Under the pieces are notes generated by a model, which searched no databases, was not told where the DNA came from, and was given only the letters and a program-made list of their open reading frames with translations. The position numbers were made by a program, and so were the translations under genes. Shown here in pieces: positions 41,784-52,403 of a DNA stretch of 64,000 nucleotides. Source of the stretch: Mastigias papua (Eukaryota > Cnidaria > Scyphozoa > Rhizostomeae > Mastigiidae); NCBI GenBank assembly GCA_964019165.1, contig OZ025273.1:6611397-6675396 (forward strand). Reading direction: 5' to 3'. The first letter of the stretch is position 1. The number at the start of each line of letters is the position of its first letter.

Positions 41784-43225
41784 TGTCTATGCAACAGTGC
41801 GCTGTCTATTCAACAGTGCACTGTCTATTCAACACTGCACTGTCTACGCAACACAGCACTGTCTATGCAACAGTGCAATGTCTATGCAACAGTGCTCTGT
41901 CTATGCAACACTGCACTGCCTATGCAACAGTGCACTGTCTATGCAACAGTGCACTGTCTATGCAACAGTGCACTGCCTATTCAACAGTGCACTGTCTATT
42001 CACCAGTGCACTGTCTATTCAACACTGCACTGTCTATTCAACACTGCACTGTCTACGCAACACTGCACTGCCTATGCAACAGTGCAATGTCTATGCAACA
42101 GTGCTCTGTCTATGCAACACTGCACTGTCTATGCAACAGTGCACTGTCTATGCAACAGTGCACTGTCTATTCAACAGTGCACTGTCTATTCAACAGTGCA
42201 CTGTCTATTCAACAGTGCACTGTCTATTCAACAGTGCACTGTCTATTCAACAGTGCACTGCCTATTCAACAGTGCACTGTCTATTCAACAGTGCACTGTC
42301 TATTCAACACTGCACTGTCTATTCAACACTGCACTGTCTACGCAACACTGCACTGCCTATGCAACAGTGCAATGTCTATGCAACAGTGCAATGTCTATGC
42401 AACAGTGCTCTGTCTATGCAACAGTGCACTGCCTATGCAACAGTGCACTGTCTATGCAACAGTGCACTGTCTATGCAACAGTGCACTGTCTATGCAACAG
42501 TGCACTGTCTATTCAACAGTGCACTGTCTATTCACCAGCGCACTGTCTATTCAACACTGCACTGTCTATTCAACACTGCACTGTCTACGCAACACTGCAC
42601 TGCCTATGCAACAGTGCAATGTCTATGCAACAGTGCTCTGTCTATGCAACACTGCACTGCCTATGCAACAGTGCACTGTCTATGCAACAGTGCACTGTCT
42701 ATGCAACAGTGCACTGTCTATTCAACAGTGCACTGTCTATTCAACAGTGCACTGTCTATTCAACAGTGCACTGTCTATTCAACAGTGCACTGTCTATTCA
42801 ACAGTGCACTGTCTATTCAACAGTGCACTGCCTATTCAACAGTGCACTGTCTATTCAACAGTGCACTGTCTATTCAACACTGCACTGTCTATTCAACACT
42901 GCACTGTCTACGCAACACTGCACTGCCTATGCAACAGTGCAATGTCTATGCAACAGTGCTCTGTCTATGCAACAGTGCACTGCCTATGCAACAGTGCACT
43001 GTCTATGCAACAGTGCACTGTCTATGCAACAGTGCACTGTCTATTCAACAGTGCACTGTCTATTCAACACTGCACTGTCTATTCAACAGTGCACTGTCTA
43101 TTCAACAGTGCACTGTCTATTCAACACTGCACTGTCTATTCAACAGTGCACTGTCTATTCAACAGTGCACTGTCCATGCAACAGTGTGCTGTCTCTGCAA
43201 TAGTGCACTGTCTATGCAACACTGC
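41784..43225. repeat. 19-bp satellite, about 75 units, with higher-order structure
   Basis: Tandem 19-bp unit TCTATTCAACAGTGCACTG with TCTATG and TCTACG variants. Each unit contains the perfect palindrome CAGTGCACTG or a variant of it. Landmark CTACGCAA units recur at 41844, 42053, 42338, 42585 and 42908, spacings of 11, 15, 13 and 17 units, showing higher-order blocks. Because 19 is not divisible by three and no plus-strand frame contains a stop, three overlapping long ORFs arise; I treat them as by-products. Confidence 0.97.
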
Positions 43226-43299
43226 AATATTGGATATACTTTGCATGGAAGCGATTTTCTGTTTTTTTTTCTACTTTTATAATTGCAACTTGATTTACA

Positions 43300-43790
43300 A
43301 AATTTTGTATGCTGGTTTCCACGGATCTGAAACTTGATAACGAGCCTTATTATCTGAGCATACACCTTGATAAACACCTGGCCTGGGAATACTATGTAAA
43401 GAGTGCCGTATCCACTTGCTACGGAAAACTGCCTGCTCTCCGAAAAATTAAGAACTTCACCTCGTTATCAAAACGAAAAGTGCTTACAAAATCAATAATC
43501 TTATCTAAGATTGACTTTAGCGATTATATAATTCGCCGCTAAAGCAGTGCCAAGAACAAAGTTTTATCGGCTGCAAAGGCAATAGCAACCTTTATAATAA
43601 AACGCCATGAGCACATAGAGGACATACTGAAAATCAGGTAGTTGCCTTTTGCTGAGAGGCGAGAGTTCAACATCCTAAAACCTACTTTTATGGCGATGAA
43701 TGAAATAAACTGGCCTGAATGAAAATATTTGACATTGAAACATGTAGTGAGCTCCGCATAAACCCTCAGTGATTCCAAAAACATTTCATA
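43300..43790 (+). pseudogene. LINE ORF2 fragment
   Basis: The reading frame contains YYLSIHLDKHLAWEYYVKSA, CYGKLPALRKIKNFTSL and RKVLTKSIILSKIDF, typical of the region after the RT core in LINE ORF2. Later frames give LPFAERREFNILK and EINWPE with frameshifts. It abuts the satellite on its right. Confidence 0.7.
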
Positions 43791-43812
43791 ACGCCAGCAC
43801 AAACAGCTTCCG

Positions 43813-43968
43813 GCCTCGTTTACACTAGAGAATTGTATCCGGATACATATTTATCCATATAAAAGGCTATACGGGTAGGTTGCACTCACACTTTGCCTGA
43901 TAAACATTTGTACGGCAAAATGAAGAAATATTTCTCCGGATAAATTGTTTGATGTGTAAACGGGAGGC
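43813..43968. mobile_element. Short MITE with GTTTACAC ends
   Basis: The left CCTCGTTTACACTAGAGAAT and right GATGTGTAAACGGGAGG sequences are imperfect inverted repeats. The ends resemble those of the element at 27008. No coding capacity. Confidence 0.4.
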
Positions 43969-45503
43969 CTATCTGTATGCACTACCAAATGCTATTAAAC
44001 GTAGACCAACTATAGCAAGCCTTGTAGCGGCGTCAGGAAATTCATAGCGGAAAGAGTAAAGAGCTCATTGCAATAAAAATTTTCTCTATTTCCTTCTTCT
44101 TTAACTTTCCACTAGAATTTTAAACTTTCTTAATGCTAACTAGGTAACTGTTGATAATATTGTAAAACAGGCTTATATTTAATCTTTATTATTGTGTTCT
44201 GTTAAGAGCTGAAGTGCCACACATGTAGTGGATATGCTCATTGTACCATATTAATATATTTATTACAATTAATTTATATATGCTCCCTCAGTTACTCCAA
44301 AGTAGAGACAGCCACTTTGAATGGACTGAAAATAAGGCATGTTAGCCGGCAAGGGAGCTCTGAGGAAATCTGTGCCTGACGTTGTGAGGGAAAGAGTTTC
44401 ATGAGAGCTTTCTTGCCATCCCTAGCAAGTTGGCCTTCATTTCTCTCTCCTCCCGATTGGAAGTAACACAGTCTAGTAGACTATGCCCATCTCTTTGAGA
44501 GTCAGTCAAAAAGCTAGGGCATCTTCAAGACTGATTTCATTGCCTGAAACTGATTCAGAAGGGTAAGCATCTCAACTACCCTTTGAAATGGTACGGCCAA
44601 GTAAAGGGGACTTGCTACAAGCATTTATCATTCGACGTAGCTTATTTGCGAGTATTGGGAAGTGACTGCGTATTTACAAGTTAAGCGTTTTTAATTAGTA
44701 TCATCCGTATTCTAGTTTAGTTACTATATAGGGAACATTAAGTGCTGGGCACTAGGGGGCAAGAGGGTGTTGTCCTATGATCTTTAAGAACAATAAAATT
44801 TTAGGGCATGTTTGCTAAAATTGTTCCTAGGACAAACAACGCCCCCTTCCCAATAAACAGCTAAGTGTCCACTACTATGTGTAAATAAGTTGGATTTTGA
44901 GTTTATTTATGCAGCTTTTGAGTTAGGTTGGAATTATAGAAGGAAATATCTTATCAATGTACTTTCTTTGTTGATTCCTATTACACATAAGAAAGAATTA
45001 TAGGATGGTTATGAACATTTTCTTCGCAGTATATGATTCAGAGTGTTAGTGTGGTTTCTCATGCTAAGCACGTCGTCTGTACTAGCCTCGTGTTGGTGTA
45101 GAGAAAAAGATGAGATTAAGAATAAAGAACCTGTACTGAATCCTTTGACGTCTGACTCTTTTATCAAGGGGCAAGAAATGCTAAATTTCATTGGCTTGAC
45201 TACTAGTTTTTCATACTATGGAGTGAAACAGTCAAGGGTGGGTCAGCAAGGGCCTCTTGTATATGAAGTAATCAATGGGCACCGCTCGAAATATCGAATA
45301 TCTTGGAAACCATTCATTCCTCAGCTTAGGGTTCCGAGAGATCGATGAAAAAGGTACTTACGAGTTTCCAGTTAATAGCTCGCCTCTGTAAAGGAACGTA
45401 AATTTCTTCATAGGGGGCAAAAGTTATGATTAGTGATTTGTCTACAGCAACTCCTTATCAAAATGGCGCCACAACGAGAGATATAAAGAATATAAGCACC
45501 TTC
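43969..45503. other. Intergenic; small inverted repeat at 44728-44876
   Basis: An imperfect inverted repeat pairs GGGGGCAAGAGGGTGTTGTC with GGACAAACAACGCCCCCTTC and may be a MITE. No gene was recognised. A 96-codon frame at 45061-45348 lacks any family resemblance. Confidence 0.4.
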
Positions 45504-45504
45504 T

Positions 45505-45830
45505 TCTTCTTCTTTAGGCACCATGCCCAGTAAGGACGTAGGTCAGTGATCGTGGTCTTCCACTCTCGTCTGTCACTGGCTGTTTTTAGCAATTATGACA
45601 ACGTCAAATTCTGCTCAGGGACTTGTCCATTCATCCATTTGCATAAACTGTCCAAGAATGTTATGAGTTGCCTGTCCCTGCTTCTTTTTCCATCAACGAA
45701 CCCAGTAACGCATAAGTTCTCCATGCCATCTTCCGCAGTATATGACCCAAGAATTCTAATTGTCTTTCCCTATGTTCTTAATCAAACTTCTGTCTGCCTC
45801 AACTTTCCTTAGCACCTCTTCAATGGACAT
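45505..45830 (-). pseudogene. LINE 3' end fragment (nuclease/RT-type C-terminus)
   Basis: The minus strand carries KRQLEFLGHILRKM-like sequence, then after a frameshift FVDGKRSRDRQLITFLDSL and ASDRREWKTTITDLRPYW. These are typical of the end of non-LTR retrotransposon ORF2. The 3' tail is a GAA repeat near 45505-45515. Two or more frame breaks make it inactive. Confidence 0.75.
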
Positions 45831-47060
45831 ATGTTGAATGAACCACTTTATTGGTTGATAATTTTAAGTAAACAAATCCGCTGATTGGTCGAGAACAAAA
45901 TGCGGCTATGCTATGGATTGCTTAGTTAAAATTGAATGTGATAATATTCGGAGGACAATCAACGGGATCTTTCAACATACAATCTATTTCCCACTAGTTG
46001 GACCAATGATTCTCCACTAGCAAGTACCCTTTTGTTGGAAATTGTTTTTAAAATCAAATTTGAATTGTCTCTATGGACTGTACGAGTGCTAAAGTATTTT
46101 TTACTTCTTTTCTCTCATTATAGTCAATCAATGTCTGAATGATTTTCTCGCACTCAACGGAAGCAAGAGAGTGAAACCCATAGCAAAATTCAATAATAAA
46201 ACCCTCACACCTACTGTTTGCAACATCTCTGTGCTTCAATCCACAAGCAGTAAAAATTCCTTAAAAGATCCCTTGATGTAAATCAAAAGTAGCGAACAAA
46301 AACAATCTGTAATCGGACAAAACGAAATAAACTTGAACGTTTTAGCATTTTGAAGTGAAATGTCAATAGCACTGCGACACCTCTCTTGTGTCTAAAGGTT
46401 ATTGGCAAATTTGTAAAATCTTGGTTATGTTAAAAAACTTAGGCATGCTTTTCTGCTTCAGTTTAGAAGAAGCCATGTTTATTTTGGTGGCAATATGAAC
46501 CATCACTCTCCACCATCTATTCTGAATGCACCTACCAAAAAGATTTTGACAATCGACAATTCGTGCAGCTGCAGTTTTAGTAAATGCTCAATAAAATACT
46601 ACACTTTTTAGGTCAACTTTGAGCTAGCACCCCTGCGGCCAATTCGGTAGCGGTGTCCATGCAGATTGCTGTTTGCATTGTGTCGACTCTTGAATATAGA
46701 GAGCCTATGCAACAGTTGCTTGCTTGACGCCAAAAATTGGTTGAGATACGCTAGAATAAGTGATCGTGCATTAAAACTTTTTGCTGTAAGAGGGTGTATT
46801 AGGAAAGGACTATTACCAGAAGGTGTAAAATGGTGAATTGAAAAACTCCAGAAAGGAATAGTAGAACAGGCTGGAAAGAAACTAGTGTCGGGCTGGGGGT
46901 AAAGAATGAGGACGAAGTGCCCAACTAGACGTCCAGATATGACTGCTGAAGATAATGAGAAAACGTTATTCATAAAGCATGCCCTAGCAAAAAAAACGGA
47001 AGAAGCATTAGATTGAGAAAATTAAGTATATCATAGTGTTTCGGATTACGAGATAGGAAG
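45831..47060. other. Intergenic, nothing recognised
   Basis: No gene, RNA or repeat was recognised here. Confidence 0.3.
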
Positions 47061-47200
47061 TTATGTGATGCACACCAAAGGCTATATGATGTACACCAAA
47101 GGTTATATGATGCATACCAAAGGTTATATGATGCACACCAAAGGTTATATGATGCACACTAAAGCCTATATGATGTACACCAAAGGCTATATGATGCACA
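47061..47200. repeat. 21-bp tandem repeat, about 6.7 copies
   Basis: Unit TTATATGATGCACACCAAAGG, with small substitutions between copies. The minus strand stays open (HHITFGV units) because the period is a multiple of three. Confidence 0.95.
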
Positions 47201-48842
47201 AGGGCAGCTAAAATGTTATACTGCGGTATACAACAAAGCTATACAAGATTCCGTAACTGTTAATATAACAGTGAGTAGGAAGAATGCTATTTCTATCATT
47301 TATGGTTGGTATTACAGTAGCTGCGCTTAATTCGTACAAAATGGAACTGTGAGCTTTAATAACGTTTATTTCTGCGGTAAATTTTCCAAAAATTCTCTCA
47401 TGGTTTTTAAACAAAACAAAATCAGTCGCAACTTTATGCAGTTGAATATTAACTAGCGTTCTAGAATTTGCAAGATAACTGCCTCCGTGTTGTACCATGT
47501 GCTACCTATGAATTGTCTTTATTATTCTAGAAGTGGGAAACAATCTTTCCTACGCGGCACTTTTAGCAGTGTAATTCAGGCTGGTTGAAACGTTCTTGTA
47601 CAGGCAAAATTTACGAGGCTAATCACTTCGTAATATAATCATCTCATCCCATTTCGCAGGATGGCCGTGTGAAACTCGAAACTCATATCTCCGGACTATT
47701 TGTCATTTTACGGCAAGAACTGGATTGAACACTTCTAGGTGCTATAGTATCTTGAGGAATGCAGTTTCATAATAAAATAATAAATGAATAAAAATGAATA
47801 ATTCATTTTAAGTTGGCTACTATAGACATAGATAGATTATGAGCTAACTAATGCCAACTATTTACAACTTTATAAACAATTTAAATCATTAATAAATATC
47901 TTATGAATTCTACAGTCGCTGAGTTTGATCTCCATAATATTGTTTACTTTTTAAACTTTTAAATGTTAACAGTGGTTTTTAATGATAGCGACAGGATTTA
48001 CCATAATTTATTACCAATGAATCTGGCAGTCTCAATTCCATATGTTATTGCTCCTAAAATTAATTGACAGGCTCAGTACTTCTTATGCTCTCCGTAATTT
48101 TAACTTAAATTCCCAATAAGTGGCAAAAGCCCAACTCTGTTTCTTTTCCCAAATTGCATTATGTATGTATTTGTATGCATGTACTTGTTGTATGTAGGTT
48201 TATGTATATAACGTTATTTTATGTATGACCCCCACTTAAAAAGTAATGAAGATCAATTATCACTATCAATTATCATTATCAATTATCAATTATTAATTAT
48301 TAATTATTATATTATTATTAGTAAAAGTCTTGAAACTTCAAATAGTGGCATAAAACTTTGCGGTATAAGGATCAAGGGATACTGCAGCTACGAATGTTTC
48401 TAGGAAAAAGAACAAGGACATAGAAGTATATTAGTAGACTTTACGCGAAAATGGTATGGTTCTGCATAACTGTCCTTGGACTCCACCCACAATTCCGTAG
48501 TGTACGCTATAAAATGGTCTTGTAAAAGTACCTCAGTTTAGGTCCTGGCTTTGAGTATTGAAACTTTCAATCTCTCTTGAAGTGCCAGACATGCCAGGTT
48601 GAAGCAAAGAATTGCATGGATGCAGTTCTATTGTGGTGGTGACTAGTTGTCAGTTCATCCCCGTCACTTCACCCAAGGAGAAGGGCTCAAAAATCGACTG
48701 ACGGTTAGCTCAAAATTTCAACGCAACTGATCGACACTTCTCAACAATTAATATTGTAAGCTTACTGAACTCTAAGGAAACTCAGCTTTAATAGTTTCTT
48801 TTAGTTTGAATCAAATCAAATCATCTAAGCACTGTTGCTTTA
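47201..48842. other. Intergenic, nothing recognised
   Basis: AT-rich sequence, including a TCAATTATTAAT low-complexity patch near 48250-48320. No gene was recognised. Confidence 0.3.
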
Positions 48843-49180
48843 CAGTACTTCCTCGACTAACCGTCTCTCGACTATCCGGCCGTGACTGTGGTGCTAAACA
48901 TTATTGTAATTGAAAAACTTTGAAAAAGGGAATGTCGGACAGCCTTGACGAGGACGTGCCTTTTAGGAGTTTTTCCTTTCTATACTTTAATATGAGTTTA
49001 AGGAATATAGTAATAACAATTCTACTTGAGTATGATAAGAAAACTTTCTAATTATCTTATTCTTTTTTCTTGTGCATGATGTCCAAAAGCGTAATTTTGA
49101 TTGATCATCCTTTATGGATTACCCGACACCCTTGGAGGAAAGTTGTGTCCAATATTGGCCGGGTAATCGAGGAAGAACTG
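48843..49180. mobile_element. Tc1/pogo-type MITE (TA target)
   Basis: Ends CAGTACTTCCTCGACTAACC and CAGTTCTTCCTCGATTACCC (opposite strand) are about 24-bp inverted repeats flanked by TA on both sides. About 338 bp, no transposase. The CAGT terminus and TA duplication fit pogo/Tigger-like elements. Confidence 0.8.
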
Positions 49181-49489
49181 TATCATAGCCATCATATTTT
49201 GAAAGTTCTGATTAGGTCTATTTTCTCCCAACCAAATTGACCAATCAGCAAGCAAGATTCTGGTCACATGTGCGTTCCACAGCTAAATCTAGGCCCATTT
49301 TGCATGATTATTGGTCAATCATGTAAGGAGAAAATAGACCTGACTAGAGGTCTTAAACATTTGGCGGCTATCCTTGATGCATCATTGATATTAGGAGATA
49401 CAGACGCATTGATGCATTACACCATTTATGAATCGCATAAAAGAAATACTATGATATAGGGGTTTCCCCCTATATAGGGTTACTATGAT

Positions 49490-52345
49490 ATAGGGGTTTC
49501 AGAGCAGACAGAAATCAGCATGGGGGAGGTCTTCTAATATATATTAGAGATGGTGTTCCTGCTAGAGAAATCGCAATTAGAACTTTACCTTCCAAAGATA
49601 TGGAAATAAAGGCTGTTGAAATAAATCTTCGCAATGCAAAATGGCTTCTTATTGGCATCTATCGTCCTCCCTCACAGTCAGAAAAATCTTTCTTTGAAGA
49701 ACTAAGTAAAAATTTGGAACTTTATTTAGCTAATTATGAAAACTTTTTAATTGTTGGGGATTTCAACCTAGATGAGAAAAACTCAAATTTGAAGAATTTT
49801 ATGCATAGCTTTAATATAGAAAATATCGTTAAGAAACCTACATGTTTTAAATCTGACAGTCCAACATGCATTGATCTAATACTGACAAGTGATACTAGCA
49901 AGCTTACAAATACTGCGACAATTGAAACTGGGCTGTCGGATTTTCACGTCATGATAGCTACCGCATTGAAAGGAAGTTTTCATAAAAAAGGCCCAAGAGT
50001 TATAACTTACAGGGACTATAATAATTTTAATAACTCAAATTTGAGAGCTGAGCTCCTAGAAGAACTTACATCTAACTTGGAAAATAACACAACTTTTACA
50101 GACTTTAACAAAATAACAAAAGGAGTTATAGATAAGCACGCTCCGTGTAAGAAGAAATACATTCGAGCAAATGATGGCCCCTTTATGACCAAAGAGCTCA
50201 GAAAAGCAAATATGAAGCGGTCAAGATTGAAAAATAGGTTCAACAAATGCAAGACAAATGAAAATTGGATTGCTTTTAAAAAACAAAGAAACTTTTGTGT
50301 AAAATTACTCCGACAAAGCAAAAAATCGTACTATAGCAAACTTGATCCGAAAGTAGTAAGTGACAATAAAAAATTTTGGAAAACTGTAAAGCCACTTTTT
50401 TCAAATAAAATTCACGGAACTCCTTGCATTAATCTTCTCGAGAATAATGTTGTTGTATCAGACGATACTAGGGTTGCAGAAATCTTTAATGAATATTTTG
50501 TTGATATTACTAAAGGATTAGGTATTGTTAAAGAAGAGGATCCCACAAATATGAATGCCTCCTCAGAAGATATTCTGCAAACTACTATTGAGCGTTTTCA
50601 ATGTCACTCTAGTGTTGCTAGGATTAGAACTAACGTGTGCATCCTACAACGTTTTTCATTTCAGCAAGTTACTATCCAAGAAATGTTTGACCATTTAATA
50701 AAACTAGACCCTAAAAAAGCGACACCTCAAGAAGCCACTCCTCCAAAAATACTCCAAGAAAATGCCGATTTGTTTTCCTTACCGCTGACAGAATTTTTCA
50801 ACAAGCTTTGGGTGGAATGCACTTTCCCAGATGACCTGAAACTTGCGGATGTCTCCTCACTTTACAAGAAAGATGATAATATGAGAAAGCAAAATTATAG
50901 ACCAATAAGCTTACTTCCAGCCATTTCCAAGATTTTTGAACGGATTATGTATAATCAATTAATCGATTATATTTGCACATTTCTATCTCCACTTTTGGGT
51001 GGCTTTAGAAAAGGGTATAGCACCGAGCATGTTTTAGTAAACTTTCTACAGACTTGCAAAGCAAGCCTTGATAAAAAAGAACTAGCTGGAGCAATACTAA
51101 TGGACCTTTCTAAAGCATTCGACTGCATAGACCACGATCTTTTGATAGCGAAATTAGCTGCCTATGGTCTTGATTGGGATGCTCTTAAGCTCATCAAAAA
51201 CTATTTAAAAAAGAGAAAGCAAAGAGTTAAAATTAATGGTTCATATAGTACATATAGAGATGTCACAGTAGGATTACCACAAGGGTCTGTTCTAGGGCCA
51301 CTTTTATTTAATATTTTTATTAACGATATTTTCTTGTTTGTAAAAAATACCAGTGTCTGCAATTATGCCGATGACACCACTATCTATGCATGCAACTCAG
51401 ACATTGACATTATAATTAATAGATTGGAAACGGACAGTTCAATACTTACGAAATGATTTTCAGAGAACTACATGAAGCTTAACGAAGAAAAATGCAACTT
51501 TATGATATTTGGCAACAAAAGTAAAGAGTCAGTTGTTACCATTGGTAAATCCACCATCAAAGAAAGTGAACATGAAAAACTTCTGGGTGTTACTTTTGAC
51601 AAAAAGTTAAGCTTCACAAAGCATGTCCAAGATTTATGCAAAAAGGCAAACTAAAAATTGCATGCGCTTGCCCGGTTGTCTAATTATATAGATCCTATTA
51701 AATTACAATTGATAATAGATGCGTTCATAAAATCGCAGTTCAACTACTGTCCGCTTGTATGGATGTTTCACGATATAAGGGCTAATACTAAATTAAATAA
51801 AGTATGTGAAAGAGCCTTGCGAATTGCATGCAAAGATAGTGGTAGTAATTCTGTAAATAAATCCCTGACTATACATCAACGCAATTTGCAGTTGCTTGCG
51901 ATAGAAATATTCAAGACAAAGAATAACATTAATCCAACTTTTATGAAGGATGTCTTTGCCGAAAAATATAACTATTATAGCTTGCGTAATCCAAATCATT
52001 TGCAACTGCCGAAAGCAAAAACAACAATTTATGGTACAGAAAATATTCAGTTTAGAGGTTGCTCCTTATGGTCCTCACTGCCCAATAGTTTGAAAGACAG
52101 TGACACTTTGCAAGAATTTAAAAGAAAAATAAAACAGTGGAACAGAATGTCTTGCAACTGCAGATTGTGCAAAGTTTATATTAAAGATTTAGGTTTTTTG
52201 GCTTAGTTCTGTATTTATATTCTCTTTTTTTTAGTCTCTTAGTTTTAGAGTTAGTTTAGGTTGGCCTTAATTAGCTTCTTTTTTAGCTATAAATACAGCC
52301 AACTGTAAATAAATTGATGATGATTATGATGATGATGATGATGAT
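49490..52345 (+). mobile_element. Non-LTR retrotransposon (APE-type LINE), 5'-truncated
   Basis: Contains the later part of an apurinic endonuclease domain, a full reverse transcriptase and the C-terminal module. It then has a 3' UTR ending in TGTAAATAAATTGATGATGA with a GAT repeat tail. The 5' end begins inside the endonuclease. At the 5' side the sequence CTATGATATAGGGGTTTC occurs twice (about 49450 and 49482). Fragments of the same or sister families occur at 32.8-33.5, 40.3 and 43.3 kb. Confidence 0.9.
49495..52206 (+). pseudogene. LINE ORF2 (endonuclease-reverse transcriptase) with two nonsense codons
   Basis: One continuous frame runs from about 49495 to 52206, interrupted only by TGA at 51454-51456 and TAA at 51652-51654. 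Endonuclease motifs include IGIYRPPSQSE, FLIVGDFNLDE, CIDLILTS and GLSDFHVMI. The RT shows YRPISLLPAISKIFERIM, GFRKGYSTEH, LMDLSKAFDCIDHDLL, GLPQGSVLGPLLFNIFIND and the catalytic YADDTT. After the RT come the LGVTFDKKLSFTKHV segment and a C-terminal RGCSLWSSLP region. The protein would copy the element RNA at a nicked target. So little damage suggests recent death or a sequencing ambiguity. Confidence 0.92.
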
Positions 52346-52403
52346 CCCCTCTAGCAAAGGTAAACTTCGTATTCATTCCGCCTAGCGTTTGCCGATATAG
52401 GAG

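Noticed and set aside
41784..43225. CRISPR-like array
   Set aside because: Units are contiguous 19-bp repeats without spacers, in a eukaryotic setting.
41667..43337. Three overlapping long ORFs (556, 480, 497 codons) over the satellite
   Set aside because: They follow from a stop-free 19-bp unit whose period is not divisible by three. All three frames are equally open and none resembles a protein family.
45043..45348. 101-codon ORF as a gene
   Set aside because: The frame is closed just upstream by a stop, the N-terminus is only weakly signal-like, and there is no family resemblance or splice context.
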